Below, piece by piece: positions 50,960 to 60,547 of a stretch of 64,000 nt of DNA (the first letter of the stretch is position 1; each line of letters begins with the position of its first letter). The notes beneath the pieces were generated by a model, which was not told where the DNA came from, did not search any database, and was given only the letters and a program-made list of their open reading frames with translations. Source of the DNA: Phaeocystidibacter marisrubri (lineage in GTDB: Bacteria > Bacteroidota > Bacteroidia > Flavobacteriales > Schleiferiaceae); assembly GCF_008933165.1 (NCBI RefSeq), contig NZ_WBVQ01000001.1, positions 558,001 through 622,000 on the forward strand. The letters run 5' to 3'. The translations under genes were made by a program, and so were the position numbers.

Positions 50960-51448
50960 ATGAGATTGAATACGATAAAGAGGTATACGTATCAAAAGTA
51001 CCTGTACCTCGTTCTTGCCATATTCATCGGCTTTGATGTGCTCCTCTATAACATTGATGGCTCGTATGGAATTGGCGATTTGTATGTGACCCCATTTGTT
51101 ATTCTTCTCGTGATCATTCTGATTTATCGGGGAAATCCAGTTTTTCGTTACGACAGCGATGGAGAGGTGTTGATTGTGGATAGCAAGGAACCTTTCTTAG
51201 GTGGTGTTTTCCGTTCCAATCGCATGTATGAATTTCCCAAGCGCAAATTTGTAGGATATAAAATCAAGAAGTACCCACTTAGAAGGGTGTTGATTCTTCG
51301 CGTGAAAAGCAAGGAATCAAAGTTTAAAACAATGCGAGTGACGATATCTTATCTCACTCGTTCTGAAGTCAAGGATTTGTCGAGATCCCTAGAATCAGTA
51401 GCCAAAACATATAAGAACCACAACGAAGAGGACCAACATGACAATTGA
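50960..51448 (+). CDS. Small membrane protein between parE and parC
   Basis: A 162-residue protein with two N-terminal membrane helices (YLYLVLAIFIGFDVLLYNI and VTPFVILLVIILIY) and a soluble C-terminal region of about 100 residues (YDSDGEVLIVDSKEPFLGGV, EFPKRKFVGYKIKKYPLRRV, TISYLTRSEVKDLSRSLES). The strand-rich soluble part resembles a bacterial PH-like fold, but this is weak. It starts 3 bases after parE and overlaps parC by 11 bases, so it is part of the topoisomerase IV transcript. I do not recognise the family. A membrane link for the enzyme is a speculation only. Confidence 0.75.
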   Translation: MRLNTIKRYTYQKYLYLVLAIFIGFDVLLYNIDGSYGIGDLYVTPFVILLVIILIYRGNPVFRYDSDGEVLIVDSKEPFLGGVFRSNRMYEFPKRKFVGYKIKKYPLRRVLILRVKSKESKFKTMRVTISYLTRSEVKDLSRSLESVAKTYKNHNEEDQHDN

Positions 51449-54116
51449 GAATGAAGATGGTCGTGATTTGAACGAAGAGTTGAATGGTGGAGGCGAATTG
51501 GAGAATCAAGAAGAACTCCAAGACGAGGATTCATCGGATAAAGTGACAGTTAGTAAGGTTTCTGGGATGTATGAAGATTACTTCCTAGACTACGCTTCGT
51601 ACGTTATTTTGGAGCGTGCCGTACCTTCGTTGGAAGACGGTTTTAAGCCGGTTCAACGCCGATTACTCCATGCCCTTCGCGAGTTGGATGATGGACGTTT
51701 CCACAAAGTGGCAAACGTGATTGGTCATACCATGAAGTATCACCCACACGGTGATGCCTCCATCGGTGACGCTTTGGTTCAGTTGGGACAAAAAGACATT
51801 CTAGTTGATACGCAGGGAAACTGGGGTAATATCCTTACCGGGGATAATGCTGCAGCTCCTCGTTACATTGAAGCACGCCTCAGTAAGTTCGCTCTTGAGG
51901 TGGTCTTCAACCCTAAAATTACAGATTGGCAACTTTCCTACGACGGTAGAGCTAAGGAGCCGATTCACCTTCCTGTTAAATTCCCATTGCTCCTAGCTCA
52001 AGGCGTTGAAGGGATTGCTGTGGGTTTGAGCACACGTGTTCTTCCCCACAATTTTGTGGAATTGATCGATGCTTCTATCAAAATCCTAAGAGGTAAAAAG
52101 GTAGAAGTCCTTCCCGATTTTCCAACGGGAGGTATTGCTGATTTCACGCAGTACAACGACGGTATTCGAGGAGGTAAGGTTCGCATTCGTGCAAAGATTT
52201 CTCAGCTCGATAAAAAGACATTGGTGATTACCGAAATTCCATTCGGTACCACCACTCAAAGCTTGATTGATTCCATCGTTAAAGCCAACGAGAAAGGGAA
52301 GATCAAGATCAAGAAGATTGAAGATAATACGGCTGAGCACGTAGAGATTGTCATTCATCTTCCGGCCAACATTTCTCCAGATAAGACCATCGATGCACTT
52401 TATGCTTTCACCAGTTGTGAAAACAGTGTGTCGCCACTTTGTTGTATCATCGAGAACGACAGACCGCTTTTTATTGGCGTGTCTGAATTGTTGAGAAGAA
52501 GCACAGAACACACACTCGAGTTGCTCAAGGCTGAACTCGAAATCAACCTCAAAGAACTTCAAGAGAGCTGGCACTTTGCTTCGTTGGAGAAGATATTTAT
52601 CGAGAATAAGATTTACCGCGAAATTGAAGAAGCCGAGACTTGGGAAGAAGTGATTGGCAATATTCGGAGAGGATTAGAGCCGTTTATCAAGCACCTCTTG
52701 CGTCCAGTTACAGAAGAGGATATCGTTCGTTTAACGGAAATTCGAATCAAGCGTATTTCGAAGTTTGACTCTACCAAGGCCGATGAACATATCGTGATTC
52801 TTGAAGGTAGGATTGAAGAAATCAAGAACAAGTTGGCCAACTTGGTTGACTATGCGGTAGATTACTTCAAGAATCTCAAGAAGAAATATTCAGAAGGCAG
52901 AGAGCGTAAAACGGAAATTCGTGTATTCGACGAGATTGTTGCGACGAAGGTGGCTATTGCCAATGAGAAACTCTACGTGAACCGCGAAGAGGGCTTTATT
53001 GGAACTTCTTTGAAGAAGGACGAGTACGTTTGTGATTGCTCGGACATTGACGATATCATCATTTTCAGAAGAGACGGTGTGATGTCGGTGACCAAGGTAG
53101 ATACGAAAACCTATGTGGGTAAGGACATTATCCATGTGGCCGTATTTAAGAAAGGCGATAAGCGCACGGTGTACAACATGATATACCGCGATGGAGGTCC
53201 AAAGGGTAAGGCGATGATGAAGCGCTTTAACGTGACCAGCGTGACGCGCGATAAAGAATATGACTTAACAGCGGGCACAAAAGGTTCTGAAGTGATGTAC
53301 TTTACCGCAAATCCCAATGGTGAGGCTGAGGTAGTTACGGTTCACTTGAAGGCTCTTCAACGTTTAAAGAAGCTCAAGTTTGATCTTGATTTCTCTGACT
53401 TGGCCATTAAGGGACGAAATGCAAAGGGAAATATCGCTTCTAAATATCCCGTTCGTAAGATCGAATTGAAAGAGGAAGGTGTAAGTACACTTGCTCCACG
53501 AAGAGTGTGGTACGATGACACCGTGCAACGACTTAACTACGACGGACGAGGTCAGTTGTTAGGTGCCTTTAGGGGTGATAATAAGATACTTACCATACTT
53601 TCATCAGGACACTATCGCCTTACTAGTTTTGATGTGAGTACCCACTTTGATGAGGATATGATCCTTATGGAGAAGTGGCGCCCAGACCAGCCGATTACAG
53701 CGGTTTACTATGACGGAGCAAAGGATAGATACTATGTGAAGCGCTTCCTCATAGAGGTGGTGAACGGAGAGAAGAACCTCTTCATTTCTGACGCAGATGG
53801 ATCTCGATTAGAGTTGGTATCCACTTCGGATGAGCCTTCTATTGAAGTGATCTTCAAGAAAGTGAAGGGCAAAGAGCGTGATCCAGAAACAACCAACTTA
53901 GCAGAGTTTATTTCCGTTAAAGGATGGAAGGCATTAGGTAATCAACTTACGCCACATCCGGTAAAAGTGATTAACTTGCTTCCAGATCCTGAACCTGAGG
54001 AGGTTGAGGAAGAAGAAGTAGATGAAGCTGACGAGAACACAAATACAAATGAACCGTCTCATTCCAATTCCTCTGCGGATGATGATGGTCCAGCCCAGAT
54101 TACTCTGGAGTTCTAA
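51438..54116 (+). CDS. parC: Topoisomerase IV, DNA-cleavage subunit (ParC-like)
   Basis: An 892-residue type IIA topoisomerase subunit. Seen: a charged N-terminal lead, MYEDYFLDYASYVILERAVP and DGFKPVQRRLLHAL, MKYHPHGDASIGDALVQL, and AAPRYIEARLSKFA with the catalytic Tyr, then a coiled-coil and a C-terminal beta-propeller part (residues about 520-840) and an acidic tail rich in Glu, Asp and Asn (EPEEVEEEEVDEADENTNTN). The propeller has several GxxxK/R strand pairs but no canonical GyrA box was seen, supporting topoisomerase IV. Confidence 0.9.
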   Translation: MTIENEDGRDLNEELNGGGELENQEELQDEDSSDKVTVSKVSGMYEDYFLDYASYVILERAVPSLEDGFKPVQRRLLHALRELDDGRFHKVANVIGHTMKYHPHGDASIGDALVQLGQKDILVDTQGNWGNILTGDNAAAPRYIEARLSKFALEVVFNPKITDWQLSYDGRAKEPIHLPVKFPLLLAQGVEGIAVGLSTRVLPHNFVELIDASIKILRGKKVEVLPDFPTGGIADFTQYNDGIRGGKVRIRAKISQLDKKTLVITEIPFGTTTQSLIDSIVKANEKGKIKIKKIEDNTAEHVEIVIHLPANISPDKTIDALYAFTSCENSVSPLCCIIENDRPLFIGVSELLRRSTEHTLELLKAELEINLKELQESWHFASLEKIFIENKIYREIEEAETWEEVIGNIRRGLEPFIKHLLRPVTEEDIVRLTEIRIKRISKFDSTKADEHIVILEGRIEEIKNKLANLVDYAVDYFKNLKKKYSEGRERKTEIRVFDEIVATKVAIANEKLYVNREEGFIGTSLKKDEYVCDCSDIDDIIIFRRDGVMSVTKVDTKTYVGKDIIHVAVFKKGDKRTVYNMIYRDGGPKGKAMMKRFNVTSVTRDKEYDLTAGTKGSEVMYFTANPNGEAEVVTVHLKALQRLKKLKFDLDFSDLAIKGRNAKGNIASKYPVRKIELKEEGVSTLAPRRVWYDDTVQRLNYDGRGQLLGAFRGDNKILTILSSGHYRLTSFDVSTHFDEDMILMEKWRPDQPITAVYYDGAKDRYYVKRFLIEVVNGEKNLFISDADGSRLELVSTSDEPSIEVIFKKVKGKERDPETTNLAEFISVKGWKALGNQLTPHPVKVINLLPDPEPEEVEEEEVDEADENTNTNEPSHSNSSADDDGPAQITLEF

Positions 54117-54118
54117 TT

Positions 54119-55714
54119 ATGAAGAAGCACATACTCGCACTCGTTGCGTTCGTTGTGATGGGAATGGTCGCACATGCCCAAACGAATGTTACGTTCTTGA
54201 ATCAAAAAACATACTCTGCCAATCTTAATGATGTGTGGGGTTATGTGGATGCCGATAGTAATGAATACGCCCTCGTTGGTGTTCGAAATGGATTTAGCGT
54301 TGTAGACGTCACCGATCCTTCGAACTTGGTAGAGCAGTTTTTCATTCCAGGAAAACCCAGTACATGGAGAGATATCAAGACCTGGGATCACTTTGCTTAC
54401 GTGATGCACGATTACGCCGGAGGCGCATCGCCAAACAATGGTTTGTTGATTGTCGATTTGGACAGCATGACCAATCCTACCTATGAGTTTATGTATCCAA
54501 AGTACATTGCGAATGATAGTATTGTTGCCGATTCTGCAACTCGTTCGCACAACTTGTGGATAGATGAAAACGGTTTCTTGTACATCTTTGGTGCTGATGT
54601 TGCCCTAGGTGGAGCGCTTATTTATGATATCGCAACAGATCCGTGGCATCCAGAATATGTGGGGATTTTCAATTCGGCATACCTCCACGATGGATACGTT
54701 AGAAACGATACGCTTTATGGGGCTGCTCTTACCAATGGAATGGTGATTTCCAATGTTTCAAACAAGAGCCAACCACAATATCTAGCCTCTTTTCAAACTC
54801 CAGGAAACTTTGCACATAACTGTTGGTTGAGCGATGACGGAAAGACCATTTTCACAACAGACGAAATCAGCAGCGGTTATATCGCGGCCTATGATATCTC
54901 TAATTTTTCTAACATTGGAGAAACGGATCGTTTCCGTGTAACGCCAAACAATCAGACTATTCCACACAATGCACATGTGTTGAATGAATTCGTTGTGACA
55001 AGCTACTACACGTACGGACTTCAGATCTTGGATGCGAAAGATCCTTCTTGGTTGATTGAAGTGGGCCAGTACGACAGTTCCCCTTTGTCTGGTGATGGCT
55101 ACGACGGAGCTTGGGGAGCTTACCCTTTCCTGCCTAGTGGCAATGCCTTAATTACAGATATTCAAGAAGGGTTATTCGTGGTTTCTCCATCCTATACCGC
55201 GGCGGCTCGTCTTTATGGATCTGTAGAAGACAGCGTATCGGGTACTTTGTTGCCGAATGCAAAAGTATACTTGAAGGCGAATGCAGACTCAGTAGCACTA
55301 AATCCTTTAGACGCCAGCTTTAAACGTCATCATGTTGGGAGTTTCATCGATACTATTGAGATTAAAATGGCGGGATATCGCGATTTGAAACTTCCTGTTT
55401 CTTATCTCGAAGGTGGTTTGGATACGGTTGTATTCAAGATGCTGCCCATTGATTTCTCAGTTTCCGAAGAGAATTCATCTCAATTGGTTATGGCTCCCAA
55501 TCCAGCGATTGATGCTGTGACCATTCAGTCGGAGGAAGGCCTCAAAGGAGCAGAGGTGAGTGTGATTGACCTAACGGGTAAAGTTGTTTATTCCAAAGCT
55601 TGGAACTCGGGAAGTACCGAAATGAAATTGAATCTCGATTTGGCTTCTGGTGTTTACCTGATCAAAGTGAGTGGCTCTAAGGTAAACTGGACTGAACGTC
55701 TGGTAATCCGATAA
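54119..55714 (+). CDS. Choice-of-anchor B family secreted protein with T9SS sorting domain
   Basis: A 531-residue exported protein: signal peptide (ILALVAFVVMGMVAHAQ), LVIVD-type beta-propeller repeats (EYALVGVRNGFSVVDVTDPS, NGLLIVDLDSMTNP, YGLQILDAKDPSWLIEVGQY) to about residue 360, a carboxypeptidase-regulatory-like module (AARLYGSVEDSVSGTLLPNA), and a C-terminal sorting region (MAPNPAIDAVTIQSEEG, ASGVYLIKVSGSKVNWTERL). The first 350 residues match the choice-of-anchor B pattern. It begins 2 bases after the parC stop, so it may be read from the topoisomerase transcript as well as its own promoter. Function unknown; probably a surface adhesin. Confidence 0.85.
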   Translation: MKKHILALVAFVVMGMVAHAQTNVTFLNQKTYSANLNDVWGYVDADSNEYALVGVRNGFSVVDVTDPSNLVEQFFIPGKPSTWRDIKTWDHFAYVMHDYAGGASPNNGLLIVDLDSMTNPTYEFMYPKYIANDSIVADSATRSHNLWIDENGFLYIFGADVALGGALIYDIATDPWHPEYVGIFNSAYLHDGYVRNDTLYGAALTNGMVISNVSNKSQPQYLASFQTPGNFAHNCWLSDDGKTIFTTDEISSGYIAAYDISNFSNIGETDRFRVTPNNQTIPHNAHVLNEFVVTSYYTYGLQILDAKDPSWLIEVGQYDSSPLSGDGYDGAWGAYPFLPSGNALITDIQEGLFVVSPSYTAAARLYGSVEDSVSGTLLPNAKVYLKANADSVALNPLDASFKRHHVGSFIDTIEIKMAGYRDLKLPVSYLEGGLDTVVFKMLPIDFSVSEENSSQLVMAPNPAIDAVTIQSEEGLKGAEVSVIDLTGKVVYSKAWNSGSTEMKLNLDLASGVYLIKVSGSKVNWTERLVIR

Positions 55715-55738
55715 GAACATCAACTCGTACAAATATAG

Positions 55739-55767
55739 AGAGCTCCCAATGTGGAGCTCTTTTTTTT
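55739..55767 (+). terminator. Intrinsic terminator after the parE-parC operon
   Basis: Stem AGAGCTCC (55739-55746) pairs with GGAGCTCT (55753-55760) across a 6-base loop, followed by a run of T to 55767. It lies 25 bases after the stop at 55714 and just before the convergent LOG-family gene. Confidence 0.85.
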
Positions 55768-55781
55768 GTGTGGAAGAAATA

Positions 55782-56489
55782 TTAGAAGTTCGGCTTGAGA
55801 AGATACTTGGTGTAGAATTCGTCGATATGTGCTACGGCATCTTCTGCAGTATCTACGACTTTAAAAAGGTCGAGGTCATTTTCTGAAATATTGTGGTACT
55901 TGGTTAGAACGGTTGTTTTAATCCAGTCGATCAATCCTCCCCAAAATTCAGTACCTACAAGTACAACTGGGAACTTCCCGATTTTATGTGTTTGAATGAG
56001 CGTCATAGATTCGAAAAACTCATCCAAGGTTCCAAATCCACCGGGCATGACCACAAATCCTTGACTGTATTTTACGAACATCACCTTCCTCACGAAGAAG
56101 TAATCGAACATTAAGTTCTTGTCTTCATCAATAAAAGGATTGTGATTTTGCTCAAATGGCAAGTCGATATTGAGACCAACGGAGGCACCCATGCCTGCTT
56201 TGGCGCCTTTGTTACCAGCTTCCATGATACCCGGACCACCTCCTGTGATAACTCCATATCCCTTGCGCGCTAAGCGTTCGGCGATATCGGAAGCCAGTTT
56301 GTAGTAGGGATCATCGGACTGGGTTCGGGCTGAACCAAAGATGCTAACGCAGGGACCAATTCTAGAGAGATGTTCGTATCCATTCACGAACTCACTCATG
56401 ATTTTGAAAATAGCCCAACTGTCGTTGGTTTTAGTTTCGTTCCAATTCTTGCGCTTAAACGCGCGTTTGATTTTTTCCTCTTCTGTCAT
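55782..56489 (-). CDS. LOG-family protein (TIGR00730-type)
   Basis: A 235-residue Rossmann-like protein. Seen: SIFGSARTQSDDPYY, GVITGGGPGIMEAGNKGA and VVMPGGFGTLDEFFESMTL, the PGGxGTxxE signature of the LOG (lysine decarboxylase-like) family. Members hydrolyse cytokinin or other nucleoside 5'-monophosphates at the ribose-phosphate bond. An N-terminal extension (MTEEEKIKRAFKRKNWNETK) is found in many Bacteroidetes members. It lies 81 bases below uvrA on the same strand. Confidence 0.88.
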   Translation of the reverse strand: MTEEEKIKRAFKRKNWNETKTNDSWAIFKIMSEFVNGYEHLSRIGPCVSIFGSARTQSDDPYYKLASDIAERLARKGYGVITGGGPGIMEAGNKGAKAGMGASVGLNIDLPFEQNHNPFIDEDKNLMFDYFFVRKVMFVKYSQGFVVMPGGFGTLDEFFESMTLIQTHKIGKFPVVLVGTEFWGGLIDWIKTTVLTKYHNISENDLDLFKVVDTAEDAVAHIDEFYTKYLLKPNF

Positions 56490-56570
56490 ATAGGGATTTT
56501 CTGTGGTTCAGTACTATAATGTACGCTAAACACCGCTATTTAGTTCAGAACGGACCACAAAAAAATCGCC

Positions 56571-59426
56571 TTACTTCAATTCTAGAGCGAGGAATTGGCC
56601 TGTTAAACTCTCTTCAACACGGATGATTTCCTCTGGAGTTCCTTCAGCTACAACTGTACCTCCGGCTTTACCACCTTCAGGACCGATATCGATAATGTAA
56701 TCAGCTTGTTTGATCACATCCATGTTGTGTTCAATTACAAGAATTGTATTGCCGCGCTTCACCAGTTTTTGGAGTACTTCCATCAGAACACGAACGTCTT
56801 CAAAGTGAAGCCCTGTGGTGGGCTCATCTAAGATGTACATGGTGTTGCCTGTGTCGCGTTTGGCTAATTCGGTAGCGAGCTTTACCCGTTGTGCTTCACC
56901 GCCAGAGAGGGTAGTGGACTGTTGTCCTAAAGTGATATAACCCAATCCAACATCGTTCAGGGTCTTGAGTTTGTTCTTGATTTTTGGAATGGCTTCGAAG
57001 AAGTTAAGGGCATCTTCAACCGACATATCGAGTACATCGGAAATCGATTTCCCCTTGTAGCGAACTTCTAAGGTTTCGCGGTTAAAACGCTTGCCCTGAC
57101 AAGTCTCACATGGTACGTAAACGTCCGGCAAGAAGTTCATTTCGATCACACGTACACCTGCACCTTCACAGGTCTCACATCTTCCACCTTTTACGTTGAA
57201 GCTAAAGCGTCCCGGTTTGTACGCACGGATTTTTGCCTCTGGCAATTGAGCAAAGAGGTTTCGTATATCACTGAATACTCCGGTATAGGTAGAAGGGTTA
57301 GAACGTGGGGTTCTTCCAATTGGACTTTGATCGATATCAATAACTTTGTCCAAGTTCCCTATGCCTTCAAGGCTATCGTATGCCAGTGGGTTTTTCACTG
57401 ATTTGTAGAAATGCTGACTCAAGATAGGGTACAGCGTTTCGTTGATGAGTGTCGATTTCCCAGAGCCTGAAACGCCCGTTACCACAGTAAGAGTGCCCAA
57501 AGGAATGGAGATGTCCACACCTTTTAAGTTATTGCCCTTTGCACCCTTTAGTACGAGTGAATGTCCATTTCCAGTTCTGCGCTCACTCGGCACAGGAACT
57601 TCTTTTTCTCCAGTTAGGTATTGAGAAGTAAGACTTCCAGAGGCGAGGATGTCCTGCAATCCTCCATGAGCGACGATATGACCACCATGAACACCCGCAC
57701 CTGGACCAATATCTAGGATGTAGTCGGCCGTTTCAATCATATCCTTGTCGTGCTCCACAACCAGTACGGAGTTTCCCACGTCTCTCAGGCGTTTGAGAGA
57801 GTCTATCAACTTGTGATTGTCGCGTTGGTGCAGTCCAATACTCGGCTCATCGAGAATGTATAGAACGTTGACAAGCTGAGAACCGATCTGCGTAGCGAGA
57901 CGGATGCGTTGTGCTTCTCCACCGCTCAAGCTCTTTGCCGGGCGATCCAATGAGAGGTATCCCAATCCTACTTCGAGTAGAAAACCTGCGCGATCTCGCA
58001 ATTCTTTAATGATTTCTGAACCAATAATGCGTTGGTTCGGCGTCATTTGATCGGTTGCTGATTCCAACCATTTTCCGAATTCAGTGATCGGCATACGAGT
58101 GAGGTCGGCGATATTGTAATCTCCTACCTTGAAGTGTAAGCTTTCCACTTTGAGTCGAGCTCCTCCACATTCTGAACAGTCGGAAGCTTCCATAAAGCCA
58201 TCGGCCCAACGTTGAATGGATTTGCTTTTAGAGTCGATATGCTGACTTTCGATGAAGTTCACGATTCCTTCAAAATCGACGCGGTATTTACGCGTAACAC
58301 CTAGTGTTTTACTTTGAATTTCAAAGGTCGTTTCAATTCCATAGAGCAAGGCCTCCATGGCTTCTTCAGAGATTTTATTAATGGGAGTAGACAGATCAAA
58401 TCCGAACTTCTCTCCAATCATTTCAATCTGATTGAAAATCCAGCTCTTTTTCTGTTCACCAATGGGAGCAAACCCACCTCCTTTTATGCTTTTTGAAGAA
58501 TCGGGAATCACTTTGGCCAAATCCACTTTCTTCACCGTACCCAAACCGTTACAAGAAGGACAAGCGCCTTTTGGACTGTTAAAGGAGAAGGTGTTTGGTT
58601 CAGGATCTGGGTAGGCAATACCGGAGGTTGGACACATCAAGTGTCTACTGAAATAGGCAATTTCCTCGGTGTCGAGGTCCATCACCATCATAATTCCCTT
58701 ACCGTGGAACATGGCGGTGCCAATGGAACTTCTCAACCTCTTATCGGCCTCTTCGTCCAGTTGCATTCGATCAATCACCACTTCAATGTCGTGGGTCTTG
58801 TATCGATCCAGGCGCATGCCTTTGGTTATTTCGACCAATTCGCCATCTACACGTGCACGGATGAAACCTTGCTTCGCTGTCTGTTCAAACAATTCTCGGT
58901 AATGGCCTTTTCTCGAACGAACCAGAGGGGAAAGAAGTGCAATTCGCTTACCTTCAAATCGCTCATAGAGACTGTCGCGAATTTGTTCGTCGGTGTAACT
59001 CACCATTTGCTCTCCCGTATTGTACGAGTAGGCCGTACTTGCTCGCGCAAAAAGGAGTCGAAGGAAGTCGTAAATCTCCGTTACCGTTCCTACGGTCGAT
59101 CTCGGATTTTTGCTGGTCGTTTTTTGTTCGATTGCAATAACCGGACTAAGTCCATCTACTTTGTCTACATCAGGACGTTCCATTCCACCCAAAAACTGGC
59201 GGGCGTAAGCAGAAAAGGTTTCGATATAACGACGCTGACCTTCCGCATAAAGCGTGTCGAATGCGAGGGATGATTTACCACTCCCGCTCAATCCTGTAAT
59301 GACTACCAATTCTCGTCTTGGGATGGAGACATCAACGTTCTTCAAATTGTGAACACGTGCTCCGTGAACATCAATTTGTCCGTGTTTAAAAGTCTGTACT
59401 GGGGAAGTAACTTCAGAGTCCGACAT
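56571..59426 (-). CDS. uvrA: Excinuclease ABC subunit A
   Basis: Damage-recognition ATPase of nucleotide excision repair. Seen: two ABC modules, first Walker A GLSGSGKSSLAF, second GVSGSGKSTLINE, signature LSGGEAQRIRLA and LSGGEAQRVKLA, and four CxxC pairs in zinc modules (CPSCNGLG, CSECGGARL, CETCEGAGV, CETCQGKRF). Length about 951 is normal. The ATG at 59426 (MSDSEV) is chosen because the -7 box at 59448-59455 lies 21 bases above it; an ATG at 59438 would leave almost no leader. Confidence 0.95.
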   Translation of the reverse strand: MSDSEVTSPVQTFKHGQIDVHGARVHNLKNVDVSIPRRELVVITGLSGSGKSSLAFDTLYAEGQRRYIETFSAYARQFLGGMERPDVDKVDGLSPVIAIEQKTTSKNPRSTVGTVTEIYDFLRLLFARASTAYSYNTGEQMVSYTDEQIRDSLYERFEGKRIALLSPLVRSRKGHYRELFEQTAKQGFIRARVDGELVEITKGMRLDRYKTHDIEVVIDRMQLDEEADKRLRSSIGTAMFHGKGIMMVMDLDTEEIAYFSRHLMCPTSGIAYPDPEPNTFSFNSPKGACPSCNGLGTVKKVDLAKVIPDSSKSIKGGGFAPIGEQKKSWIFNQIEMIGEKFGFDLSTPINKISEEAMEALLYGIETTFEIQSKTLGVTRKYRVDFEGIVNFIESQHIDSKSKSIQRWADGFMEASDCSECGGARLKVESLHFKVGDYNIADLTRMPITEFGKWLESATDQMTPNQRIIGSEIIKELRDRAGFLLEVGLGYLSLDRPAKSLSGGEAQRIRLATQIGSQLVNVLYILDEPSIGLHQRDNHKLIDSLKRLRDVGNSVLVVEHDKDMIETADYILDIGPGAGVHGGHIVAHGGLQDILASGSLTSQYLTGEKEVPVPSERRTGNGHSLVLKGAKGNNLKGVDISIPLGTLTVVTGVSGSGKSTLINETLYPILSQHFYKSVKNPLAYDSLEGIGNLDKVIDIDQSPIGRTPRSNPSTYTGVFSDIRNLFAQLPEAKIRAYKPGRFSFNVKGGRCETCEGAGVRVIEMNFLPDVYVPCETCQGKRFNRETLEVRYKGKSISDVLDMSVEDALNFFEAIPKIKNKLKTLNDVGLGYITLGQQSTTLSGGEAQRVKLATELAKRDTGNTMYILDEPTTGLHFEDVRVLMEVLQKLVKRGNTILVIEHNMDVIKQADYIIDIGPEGGKAGGTVVAEGTPEEIIRVEESLTGQFLALELK

Positions 59427-59447
59427 ATACCGATTCATTCAGATTTG

Positions 59448-59455
59448 CAAAGGTA
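59448..59455 (-). promoter_or_regulatory. Bacteroidetes -7 promoter element for uvrA
   Basis: TACCTTTG on the minus strand, an exact TAnnTTTG match, 21 bases above the preferred uvrA ATG. It lies in the 75-base gap below the lytic transglycosylase gene. No SOS operator was recognised. Confidence 0.6.
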
Positions 59456-59501
59456 CAACCCTGCGACGGGAAAATGGGGTCGATAAAAAGGTTAAGTACG
59501 T

Positions 59502-60431
59502 TTATTCTTCCGATTGGATAAATGACTTATCTACGGGAATGTCAAACGTATACGTGCGGTTGTCTTTGTTCTTGAGGAAGGAGTCGCGCAACCAAGGGTT
59601 ATGGTATTTCAGCGTCTTGTAGTTGATTCCTAGATCGAGTGAAAACTGTGCTAAATCTGCAATGGCTGAATCTACTGTTACCGCTTGGGTTTTAAGAATG
59701 GGGTAGAGGTCTGATTCACGGACATGAAAACCGTACTCATCTGGGTTTTCAATGATTTCTTTGACGGCAAGAACGCGGAAAACGTATCGAGAAGTCTCCG
59801 AATTTAGAAGTAGGTCGTAGTAATTGCTTGCTTTTTGTCGTTCGAGTTGGCGTTCAACTCCGGCCATACCCATATTGTAGCTGGCAACGGCCAAAGTCCA
59901 TGAGCCAAATTTTTCGCGAGCTGCCTTCAAGTATTGGGCTGCGGCTCTGGTGGATTTCATCACGTGATATCTCTCGTCAATTTCACCCTGAACTTCCAGG
60001 CCGTATTCTTTGCCCGTAGATTCCATGAATTGCCAAAAGCCAGTAGCACCAGCTGGAGAAACGACATTCTGAAATCCACTTTCAATAAGTCCCACATATG
60101 TGAGATCGGTTGGAACCCCTTCTTCGGCAAAAGTCTTTTTCATGTCGGGCATGTAGCGGGCTGCGCGCTTAATAAGAAGGATGGTATTGCTTTGCCAATA
60201 GGTGTTCACGAGAAGCTCTCTATCTAAGCGCTCTCTAACATCCGGATCATCCATAGGCACACTTTCGCCCCCAAGCGTAAGGTCTTCGGGAAGCGGGAGT
60301 GAATGAATGTTGTAATCTTTCGCAATTCGCGCTTTTTGTTCCTCATCTCCCTGACCATCATACCGATTGTTACCTGCAGTTAAGGAGAGGAAAAGGACAG
60401 CTGCCAATAGATGTGAAAAGCGAATATTCAT
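59502..60431 (-). CDS. Lytic transglycosylase (SLT/MltD-like), exported
   Basis: A 309-residue exported enzyme that cleaves peptidoglycan glycan strands. Seen: signal peptide (HLLAAVLFLSLTAG), then the SLT fold with YVGLIESGFQNVVSPAGATG containing the catalytic Glu, WQFMESTGKEYGL, and YNMGMAGVERQLERQ. The C-terminal region has no LysM repeats, unlike full-length MltD, and ends with YKTLKYHNPWLRDSFLKNK. Periplasmic or outer-membrane face. It is upstream of uvrA on the same strand but uvrA has its own promoter. Confidence 0.85.
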   Translation of the reverse strand: MNIRFSHLLAAVLFLSLTAGNNRYDGQGDEEQKARIAKDYNIHSLPLPEDLTLGGESVPMDDPDVRERLDRELLVNTYWQSNTILLIKRAARYMPDMKKTFAEEGVPTDLTYVGLIESGFQNVVSPAGATGFWQFMESTGKEYGLEVQGEIDERYHVMKSTRAAAQYLKAAREKFGSWTLAVASYNMGMAGVERQLERQKASNYYDLLLNSETSRYVFRVLAVKEIIENPDEYGFHVRESDLYPILKTQAVTVDSAIADLAQFSLDLGINYKTLKYHNPWLRDSFLKNKDNRTYTFDIPVDKSFIQSEE

Positions 60432-60547
60432 GATTGTTTCTGCTTATTTAGAGGTAACTTCAAAAGTACGAAAGAACTTGATGCGCTCGTGTTTAGGTAA
60501 TTAATGTCTATATTCGGATAACTAACTACACCAACACAACCTATCAC

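Noticed and set aside
58641-59273. A 210-residue open frame on the plus strand opposite uvrA.
   Set aside because: Unbroken antisense frames are expected over a long, highly constrained gene; it has no recognisable protein character, and UvrA's motifs run the whole length of the opposite strand.
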